Assembly: GCA_036276735.1 (NCBI GenBank)
Contig: DASUOH010000022.1
Location: 1-61,326, forward strand
DNA from: VRUE01 sp036276735
GTDB taxonomy: Bacteria; Actinomycetota; Thermoleophilia; Solirubrobacterales; 70-9
Length of the DNA: 61,326 bases
Reading direction: 5' to 3'
Made by a program: the position numbers and the translations under genes. Positions 55,719-61,326 of this stretch are shown one piece after another. Below the pieces are notes generated by a model. The model was not told the DNA's origin. It ran no database searches and saw only the letters and a list, made by a program, of their open reading frames with translations. Within the stretch, counting starts at the first letter, position 1. Each line of letters starts with the position of its first letter.

Positions 55719-56731
55719 GCGCCCACCGTCCGGCTGGTCCGCAGGACGACGATGAAGAACGGCGCGCCGACGCAGGCGGTGACGACGCCGATCGGCAACT
55801 CGGCGGGCGAGAGCGCGGTGCGGGCGACGACGTCAGCGAGGACCAGGAAGGCGGCGCCGAAGAGGGCGGCCAGCGGCAGCACCATCCGGTAGCTGGAGCC
55901 AGCGAGCAGCCGGATCGCGTGCGGGACGAGGATGCCGACGAAGCCGATCAGCCCGCTGACCGAGACCGCCGCCGCGGTGCCGAGCGTCGCTGCGCCGACT
56001 ACCAGCAGCCGCAGCCGCTCGACCCGAACGCCGAGCCCCTGCGCCTCCTCGTCGCCGACCCGCATCACGTCGAGCAGGCGCCGGTGGGCGAGGATCGTCG
56101 CGATGCTGAGCGTCGCGTAGGGCAGGGCGAGCAGGACGTCCCCCCAGCCGGCGGTCGAGAGCCGTCCCATCAGCCACGAGTAGATGGCGCGCACGTTCTC
56201 GGTGTTCTGCTGCAGGAGCAGCGTCTGGACGGCGGTGAAGAGCGCCGCCATCGCGACCCCGGCGAGGATCAGCGTCACGGTCTCGCGCCCGTCGCCGACC
56301 GAGCGGCCGAGCAGGTAGGCGCCGGCGACCGCGGCGGTGGCGCCGGCGAAGGCCGCCAGCGGCACCGGCACGCCGCCGGCGTAGACGATCGCCACCGTCG
56401 CGCCGAGCCCGGCCCCGGCCGCGGCACCCAGCAGGTAGGGGTCGGCGAGCGGGTTGCGGAAGACCGCCTGGTAGGCGCCGCCCGCGGTCGCCAGGCTCGC
56501 GCCGACCAGCGCCCCGAGCGCGACGCGGGGCGCTCGCAGCTCCCAGAGGACGGCGCTCTGCAGGGCTGAGAGCCGGCCGTCGGCGGGACCGAGGTGGAGG
56601 CGCGCCAGCAGGTCGTCGAGCAGCACCCCCGGCGGTATGCCGGCCGGGCCGACCGCGAGGCCGACCAGCAGCGCGCCGAGCAGGGCCACGACCCCGAGGG
56701 CCGACCAGCGCCAGGAGAGGCCGTCGCTCAA
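55715..56731 (-). CDS. btuC: Cobalamin ABC transporter permease (BtuC-like)
   Basis: 338 residues from TTG 56731 (LSDGLSWRWSALGVVALLG), overlapping the btuF stop by 4 nt, the same kind of coupling as its neighbours. About ten membrane helices and the FecCD motifs RAPRVALGALVGASLATAGGAYQAVFRNPLADPYLLG and GLIGFVGILVPHAIRLLAG. A longer open frame upstream to 56920 is out-of-frame btuF. Works with BtuD and BtuF. Confidence 0.94.
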   Translation of the reverse strand: MSDGLSWRWSALGVVALLGALLVGLAVGPAGIPPGVLLDDLLARLHLGPADGRLSALQSAVLWELRAPRVALGALVGASLATAGGAYQAVFRNPLADPYLLGAAAGAGLGATVAIVYAGGVPVPLAAFAGATAAVAGAYLLGRSVGDGRETVTLILAGVAMAALFTAVQTLLLQQNTENVRAIYSWLMGRLSTAGWGDVLLALPYATLSIATILAHRRLLDVMRVGDEEAQGLGVRVERLRLLVVGAATLGTAAAVSVSGLIGFVGILVPHAIRLLAGSSYRMVLPLAALFGAAFLVLADVVARTALSPAELPIGVVTACVGAPFFIVVLRTSRTVGA

Positions 56732-57651
56732 GGCCGCGCCGCCACCGGCGCCCTGGCCGTCTTCATCGCCCCGACGACCTTCGTCACGAAGACGGGGATG
56801 CGCGGGCCCCAGCGGGAGGCGATGTCGTCGTCGATCGCGACGACGGCGCCGCTCCGTACCGCTGAGACCTGGTCCCAACCGGGCCGCCGCGCGACCGTCG
56901 CCGGGCTCTGGCCGCAGCACTCGGTGTCGGCGAGGACGATCAGGTCGGGGTCGGCGGCGACAACCGCCTCCGAGGACATCTGGGGGTACGGGGTGCCGGC
57001 GCGGCGCGCCGCCGGGTCGGCGACGTTCTCGAGGCCGAGCCGCCCGTAGATGCGGCCGATGAAGTTGCGTGAGCCGGCGCTGTAGAGGTCGGGGTCGAGC
57101 TCGTGGAAGAAGTCGAGGCCGCGGCCGGAGGGGGCGGCGGCGAAGAGCCGCTCGACGCGGTCGCGGACCTCGCGCGCCAGCTCGCGGCCCTCGGCCGCGT
57201 GTCCGGTGACGATCCCAAGCTCGCGCATCTGCTCGTAGGCGTCGTCGAGGTTGGCGGGGGCGGGCTGGGAGAGGACGGGCACGCCGACCCGGCGCAGGCC
57301 GGCCGGCACGTCGCGCGGCACGCTCGCCGGCAGGACGACCAGGTCGGGGTCGTAGCCGACGATCGCCTCGACGTTGGGCTGGTAGGAGGAGAGGTCGGTC
57401 TGCGGGACGCCGGGCGGGTAGTCCGATTCTTCGTCGACGGCGATGACCTGGTCGCCGGCGCCGAGGGCGAACAGGGTCTCGGTCGCCGACGGTGAGAGCG
57501 AGACGATCCGAGTCGGATGCCGCTCCTCCGTCGCCGAGCCGTCCGAGGAGCCGCAGCCGGCGACCGCCAAGGCCAGCACGGTGACGGCCAAGGACGCCAC
57601 GACCGAGAGCACCACACCTGCAGACTTCCCCTTACAGCGCCTGGATCCCAT
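56728..57651 (-). CDS. btuF: Cobalamin-binding lipoprotein (BtuF-like)
   Basis: 307 residues from ATG 57651 with GGAGG 5 nt upstream. Lipoprotein signal MGSRRCKGKSAGVVLSVVAS ... AVAGC. Two-lobed periplasmic-binding fold: TRIVSLSPSATETLFALGAGDQVIAVDEESDYPP starts lobe 1, EAIVGYDPDLVVLP follows, and lobe 2 has ISVRSGAVVAIDDD-like and PVFVTKVVGAMK. It captures corrinoid outside the membrane. First gene after the cobalamin riboswitch. Confidence 0.93.
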   Translation of the reverse strand: MGSRRCKGKSAGVVLSVVASLAVTVLALAVAGCGSSDGSATEERHPTRIVSLSPSATETLFALGAGDQVIAVDEESDYPPGVPQTDLSSYQPNVEAIVGYDPDLVVLPASVPRDVPAGLRRVGVPVLSQPAPANLDDAYEQMRELGIVTGHAAEGRELAREVRDRVERLFAAAPSGRGLDFFHELDPDLYSAGSRNFIGRIYGRLGLENVADPAARRAGTPYPQMSSEAVVAADPDLIVLADTECCGQSPATVARRPGWDQVSAVRSGAVVAIDDDIASRWGPRIPVFVTKVVGAMKTARAPVAARP

Positions 57652-57734
57652 CTAAACCTCCGCGAGTTCAAGCGAAGAAAGGTCAGCCCGAACGGAGGGA
57701 TCCGAACGAACAGCCCTTCCTTCGAGGGCCGATC

Positions 57735-57860
57735 CGTCGACGCGGGTCAGGCGACCTGGCTCGTCCCCCTGGTCAATAGGGGGCATCGCAGTTGCGGGAC
57801 AGCGCCGGATTCGCACCGACTTCGCTGACTTCGCGCCAGCTGGGGGTTATGAGCCCAGCT
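57735..57860 (-). ncRNA. Cobalamin riboswitch
   Basis: On the minus strand the conserved core reads GGTGCGAATCCGGCGCTGTC followed by CCGCAACTG near 57790-57816, and a B12-box-like GAGCCAGGTCGCCTGACC near 57746-57764. These are the hallmark blocks of the cobalamin riboswitch. It lies 84 nt upstream of btuF. The leader between (57652-57734) holds GCCCT/AGGGC (57713-57717/57725-57729) and a CGGA/TCCG hairpin next to the ribosome site, which may be the expression platform controlling translation. I cannot tell transcriptional from translational control by eye. Confidence 0.87.
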
Positions 57861-57942
57861 TGGCGGCGACGCTAGCGGCGGCGGCGGACGCCGCCGAACC
57901 GGCTCATGCTCTTCCGTCGCCGGAAACAGGGAAGATGGGCGC
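57861..57942. other. Gap upstream of riboswitch and small plus-strand gene
   Basis: GC-rich, with GGCGGCGGACGCCGCC-type simple repeats. Divergent promoters must lie here, but I see no clear boxes. Confidence 0.3.
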
Positions 57943-58212
57943 GTGCCCCAGCCGCGCCGCCCGAAAAAGCAAGCCGAGCGCGGCGACTACGGCTGGGTGA
58001 TCTCGTTCGGCTGCAAGGCGACCGGCACGCTGCGCCGCCTCAAGGTCGAGACCGACCCGGCCTCCGACACCCGGCCGATCGAAGTGCCCTGCCCCTGCGG
58101 TGAGACCCACCGCGTCACGGTCTCCCCATACCGCCGCCGCCGCTCCGCCGACGAGCCGTTCGACCTCGAGGTCAAGTCGCTCGACGAGCTGCGGGCCGCC
58201 GACGCGGACTGA
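57943..58212 (+). CDS. Small zinc-binding-like protein of unknown function
   Basis: 89 residues from GTG 57943 (VPQPRRPKKQAERGDYGWVISFGCKATGTLRRL). CPCGETHRV in the middle and an earlier FGC give three cysteines and a histidine suited to a zinc site. Basic start, acidic end (FDLEVKSLDELRAADAD). I do not recognise it. Alone on the plus strand, upstream of the dioxygenase-like gene. Confidence 0.65.
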   Translation: MPQPRRPKKQAERGDYGWVISFGCKATGTLRRLKVETDPASDTRPIEVPCPCGETHRVTVSPYRRRRSADEPFDLEVKSLDELRAADAD

Positions 58213-58253
58213 GCCCTCAAGGGCTGCTTAGCAATCCCGGCTAGCCTTAGCCG

Positions 58254-59018
58254 GTGGACGATCGGCGACCCACCGACGGACTCCAGGCCCCGATGCGGCG
58301 CCGCGAGATGATGGCCCTCTCGGCCGGAGCGCTGGCGAGCGCCGCCCTCTACGCCTGCGGGGCGGGTGAGGACGAGTCGGCCAAATCCGCGGCTGAGCGG
58401 GCGACCAAGCCCGACTGCGTGTTGACGCCCGAACAGGAGGAAGGCCCCTTCTACATCGACCTGGCTCAGGTGCGGCGCGACATCGTCGAGGACCGCCCCG
58501 GAGTGCCGCTGGCGCTCGCGCTGAGGGTCATCGACGCGGAGACCTGCGAGCCACTCCGCGACGCGGCGGTCGACATCTGGCACTGCGACGCGCTTGGCGT
58601 CTACTCGGGCGTGCCACAGGAGGGCACCGAGGGCCAGACCTTCCTGCGAGGGGTCCAGCTGACCGACAAGAGCGGCCTGGCGGAGTTCGCGACCATCTAC
58701 CCCGGCCAGTATCCGGGACGCACGACCCACATCCACCTCAAGGTCCACCTCGGCGGCCGGCAGAGCGACGACACCTACTCCGGCGGCCAAGTCGCCCACA
58801 CCGGCCAGCTGTTCACCACCGACCAGCGCGACGCAGAGGTCTTCGCCCTCGCCCCTTACAACCGCAACCCGGCCGAAATCACCCCGCGCGAGGCCGATGG
58901 CATCTTTCGCGACCAGGGCGGCTCGAGCGCGGTGCTTGCCCTTGCCCGTGCCGGCAGCAGCCTGGCGCGGGACGGCTTGAGGGGGAGAGCGACGCTGGGC
59001 GTGGCAGATCCCTTTTAG
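58254..59018 (+). CDS. Intradiol-dioxygenase-like exported protein
   Basis: 254 residues from GTG 58254. The N-terminal MRRREMMALSAGALASAALYACG is a twin-arginine-like, lipobox-like signal (start could be ATG 58293). The domain shows EEGPFYIDL, DIWHCDALGVYSGV, TFLRGVQLTDKSGLAEFATIYPGQYPGRTTHIHLKVHL: the iron-binding Tyr (VYSG), Tyr (YPGQY) and two His (HIH) of intradiol ring-cleavage dioxygenases. This exported subfamily (protocatechuate-dioxygenase-like) is common in Actinobacteria and fungi, with unknown substrate. A CCGGCTA/TAGCCGG hairpin ends on the start codon. Confidence 0.88.
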   Translation: MDDRRPTDGLQAPMRRREMMALSAGALASAALYACGAGEDESAKSAAERATKPDCVLTPEQEEGPFYIDLAQVRRDIVEDRPGVPLALALRVIDAETCEPLRDAAVDIWHCDALGVYSGVPQEGTEGQTFLRGVQLTDKSGLAEFATIYPGQYPGRTTHIHLKVHLGGRQSDDTYSGGQVAHTGQLFTTDQRDAEVFALAPYNRNPAEITPREADGIFRDQGGSSAVLALARAGSSLARDGLRGRATLGVADPF

Positions 59019-59091
59019 CTAGGGCTAGACGAGGACATTCGGAAACCAGCGACCATTTGCAGGACTTTTTTGCCTCGGTCCACCACTTGAT

Positions 59092-59475
59092 TCACCGGTA
59101 CGCCGTGGCGAGAACGACCTCGCAGCCGCCCAGGGCAAACGAGCCTGCATCGAGCGCTCGCTTCCTCGGCAGCTGGGCCTTCTTCTTCTTCGGGCGGATG
59201 TCGATCATCAGCTCGATGTCCAGGCCGCTGGCGACCCTGACCAGACGCTCCAGACTCGGCGTGTGCTCGCCGGTCTCCATGCGGGCAACATCGGACTGAT
59301 GGACTCCGAGTCGCTCCGCCAGCTGTCGCTGGGAGAGGCCGTTCTCGGCCCGGTAATGCGCAACCTCGACGGCGAGCCATCGGGCCAGCGCGGTCCGCTC
59401 CCACTCCGCGCGGAACTCGGGATCGCGCAGCTCCTCTGCGAGAACGTCGTCACTGGTTATGAGTCGATCAGCCAT
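59092..59475 (-). CDS. XRE-type antitoxin (HigA-like)
   Basis: 127 residues. Helix-turn-helix GLSQRQLAERLGVHQSDVARMETGEHTPSLERLVRVASGLDIEL (about 46-90), with an N-terminal helical part, and a basic short tail (RPKKKKAQLPRKRAL...). The gene follows, 48 nt downstream, the Gp49/HigB-like gene on the same strand, i.e. toxin first, as in HigBA. It should repress the pair and neutralise the toxin. Confidence 0.85.
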   Translation of the reverse strand: MADRLITSDDVLAEELRDPEFRAEWERTALARWLAVEVAHYRAENGLSQRQLAERLGVHQSDVARMETGEHTPSLERLVRVASGLDIELMIDIRPKKKKAQLPRKRALDAGSFALGGCEVVLATAYR

Positions 59476-59523
59476 GGTGGACCCTCAAAGTTGTCGATAA
59501 CAAGCTTGTAATTGCCATCCAGG

Positions 59524-59946
59524 CTACTCCTTCTCCTTGGCCTTTTCCAGTCGCTTGAGCCTTTGCTTCGCCAGGCGCACGGCCTTCGCATAGCCCGTCC
59601 TTTCGATTTCCGCCTCGGGACCGACAGCGAGAATCGCGAACAACGACTCATCGATCCGGCGATAGAGCGGCCGCCACCGGCTTCTGCCGCGCCGGGGTCG
59701 CAGCTCCCTCAAGCCCGATCCCTCCTCGCCCATGACGCCGCTCTGGTGCGGGCTCTGCAGCGCAGGTCCGTCGACTTCCAGCTTCTCGATTACGTGCGCT
59801 ATCGCTACGCGCTCAGCGACATCTTCGATCTCGTTCTTCTCGTCGAGGGCTTTCGGATGCCACGCAACCTCCCAGCGCGCCGGGGTTCCTTTCGCGACGA
59901 TCTTCCGCGCCCGCTTCGGTCTCGACCTCTTCCGCGCTTTGGTCAT
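59524..59946 (-). CDS. HigB/Gp49-like RNase toxin
   Basis: 140 residues. A basic head (MTKARKRSRPKRARKIVAKG) leads to WEVAWHPKALDEKNEIEDV..., VIEKLEVDGPALQSPHQSGV and GSGLRELRPRRGRSRWRPLYRRIDESLFAILAVGP ... GYAKAVRLAKQRLKRL: the RelE/HigB-like fold of the phage Gp49-like group. Such toxins cut mRNA at the ribosome. Start might be internal (near WEVAWH), as the head is long. Antitoxin gene directly downstream. Confidence 0.82.
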   Translation of the reverse strand: MTKARKRSRPKRARKIVAKGTPARWEVAWHPKALDEKNEIEDVAERVAIAHVIEKLEVDGPALQSPHQSGVMGEEGSGLRELRPRRGRSRWRPLYRRIDESLFAILAVGPEAEIERTGYAKAVRLAKQRLKRLEKAKEKE

Positions 59947-60074
59947 GCCCGCATCCGATCATGGCCATCGGTCGGAAGCTTTTGTCAGCACACCGGCGCA
60001 ATCCCAGGCACTACTTGGCCAAAAGTGCCTAAAGCAGAGCTGACCGTGTCCGGTTTCAGTAGATAGGCGACACC

Positions 60075-60095
60075 TGTGTCGAGACATAGGAGACA
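60075..60095. repeat. IS481 left terminal inverted repeat
   Basis: TGTGTCGAGACATAGGAGAC-type end, matches the right end 61301-61321 inverted with 2 mismatches in 21. It lies 21 nt before the transposase start. Confidence 0.85.
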
Positions 60096-60116
60096 CCCAA
60101 TGAAGGGAGCTCTCCT

Positions 60117-61275
60117 GTGGCGAAGGCGCGGTACCTGGTCGAGGCGCATCTGTTGGAGGGCCGCTCGGTCTCAGAGCTGGCAGCGGCCCATGGCGTTCAT
60201 CGCAGTTGGATTTACAAGCTCCTCGCCAGCTACCGAGAAGGCGGCTATGAGGCCCTGGAGCCACGCTCCAGGGCACCGCGATCGAGTCCCAACCGCACGC
60301 CCGAAGAGGTGGTGCAGGCCATCGTGTCCCTGCGAGAGCAGCTGCTCTCCCAGGGACACGATGGCGGCGCGCAGACGATTGCCCACCACCTCGCCCGCCA
60401 GGGGATCGACGGAGTCCCCTCGGTCTCGACGATCTGGCGCATCCTGCGCCGCGAGGGGCTGGTGGTCCCCCAGCCGCAAAAGCGCCCGCGCAGCTCGCTG
60501 ATCCGCTTCGAAGCAGAGCTTCCCAACGAGATGTGGCAGGCCGACATCACCCACTGGCGCCTGGTCGGCGGCGGGGATGTCGAGATCCTCAACATGATCG
60601 ACGACCACTCGCGACTGTTTGTGGCCTCCCGTGCCTTCCCCACCGCCAAGGCCGCCGATGTGGTCGACGTCTTTCGCGCTGCGATTGACCTGCACGGGGC
60701 GCCGGCATCTTTGCTTTGCGACAACGGCGCCGTATTCACCGCCACTCCTCGAGGCGGCAAGGTGCTCCTGCAGCTCGAGATGGAGCGCCTGGGCGTCGCT
60801 GCCAAGAACTCGCGGCCCTACCACCCCCAGACCTGCGGCAAGGTCGAGCGCCTGCACCAGACGCTGAAGCGCTGGCTGGCAAGGCAGGCCCCGGCGAGAG
60901 GGCTCGCCGAGCTGCAAGCCCAGCTGGGTGCCTTCGCGCACTACTACAACACGATCAGGCCCCACCGGGCGCTGGACGGGCGCACGCCCCTACAGGCCTA
61001 CAGCGCTCGGGTGAAGGCGCGGCCGGCCTCCCATGAGGCCTCAGAGGGCCACTTCCGCATCCGCCACGACAAGGTCGATGCCGGAGGGACGGTCACCCTG
61101 CGCCACGACTCAAAGCTGCATCACATCGGCCTCGGTCGCGCCCACAAGGGCAAGCCGATCAAAGCTGCTCGTCGCCGATCGCGACATCCGTGTCCTCGAC
61201 GCCCGGACAGGCGAGCTGATCCGTCGTCTGACTCTCGATCCCAGCCGCGACTACCAGCCGATCGGAGGAGATTGA
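60117..61275 (+). pseudogene. IS481-family transposase, frameshifted near 61160
   Basis: From GTG 60117 the frame reads VAKARYLVEAHLLEGRS, a helix-turn-helix (SELAAAHGVHRSWIYKLLASY), then the DDE integrase core: Asp in MWQADITHW, Asp in LLCDNGAVF and Glu in GKVERLHQTLKRWLAR, followed by YYNTIRPHRALDGRTPLQAY. After GRAHKGKPIK the first frame runs on as arginine-rich nonsense with no stop to the edge, whereas the +1 frame carries the expected ending KLLVADRDIRVLDARTGELI to YQPIGGD and stops at 61273-61275. One extra A in CATCAAAGC (61161-61163) explains it. Either decayed, or read by +1 slippage. Confidence 0.85.
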
Positions 61276-61300
61276 GATGTCTACGATGTCCCGCGACATC

Positions 61301-61321
61301 TGTCTCCGATGTCGCGACACA
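61301..61321. repeat. IS481 right terminal inverted repeat
   Basis: Inverse complement of the left end 60075-60095 (2 mismatches in 21), 25 nt after the transposase stop. Confidence 0.85.
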
Positions 61322-61326
61322 TCACA

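Larger units (their letters stand above)
60075..61321. mobile_element. IS481-family insertion sequence
   Basis: Terminal inverted repeats at 60075-60095 and 61301-61321 (TGTGTCG-GACAT-GGAGACA, 19 of 21 matching) enclose one transposase gene. Length about 1.25 kb. The right repeat ends 5 nt before the window edge, so target duplication cannot be checked. Extra GTC/GAC-rich sub-repeats (GATGTCCCGCGACATC) lie inside the right end. It sits downstream of the HigBA pair. Confidence 0.86.

Overview
The window is GC-rich, densely coded bacterial DNA. The gene order (valS-folC-ndk ... rng-rplU-rpmA-obgE-proB-proA-nadD-rsfS), a full mreBCD-mrdA-rodA set, and accessory families such as a deazaflavin-dependent nitroreductase-like protein and a YbdK-type carboxylate-amine ligase point to an actinobacterium. 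My best guess is class Thermoleophilia (Solirubrobacterales-like). That placement is inference; no rRNA is present.

Layout. 144-6337 (minus): comEC, comEA, a cupin, leuS and a SpoIIM-like membrane protein. 6416-7334: a small accessory patch with a 52-codon lysine-rich gene, a Phd-type antitoxin remnant, tRNA-Ala(GGC), and a PD-(D/E)XK homing-endonuclease-like frame that runs straight into the tRNA. 7365-26957 (minus): a very long co-directional block, read from valS through folC, ndk, maf, mreBCD, mrdA, rodA, rng, rplU, rpmA, obgE, proB, proA, nadD and rsfS to a DivIVA-like coiled-coil protein. It covers aminoacylation, folate, cell-wall elongation, ribosome biogenesis, proline and NAD synthesis. 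26973-32488: the protein quality-control genes clpX, clpP and tig, with a GNAT enzyme and a PAS-GGDEF protein. 32481-50530: mixed accessory and metabolic genes on both strands (spermidine-synthase-like, CtaG, GH15, hydrolase, GCS2, VOC, ferritin-like, Ser/Thr kinase-TPR, acylphosphatase/LigD-phosphoesterase fusion, Fic, HxlR regulator with a divergent methyltransferase-flavoprotein pair, DEAD-box helicase, secreted protease). 50631-57860 (minus): a cobalamin operon (btuFCD-cobQ-cobO-cobU-cobT-cobS) behind a cobalamin riboswitch, most of its genes overlapping by 4 nt. 58254-61326: an intradiol-dioxygenase-like TAT/lipoprotein, a HigBA-like toxin-antitoxin pair, and an IS481-family element whose transposase is frameshifted near its end.

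Most unusual signal. Three gaps of the long minus block (proB/proA, rpmA/obgE, ndk/maf) hold copies of one structured repeat of about 110 bp. Each has an 18-20 bp outer inverted repeat, an ACTTTTT-containing 10 bp inner stem and a GC-rich centre. Outer arms differ between copies but remain complementary within each copy, and the inner stem carries a compensating G-C to C-G change, which is the signature of a selected fold. I do not recognise it as a named RNA family. Separately, long near-perfect palindromes sit in frame inside folC and valS, and other long hairpins start at stop codons (clpP/GNAT gap; upstream of tig). Together they suggest a genome that repeatedly gains or keeps large hairpins.
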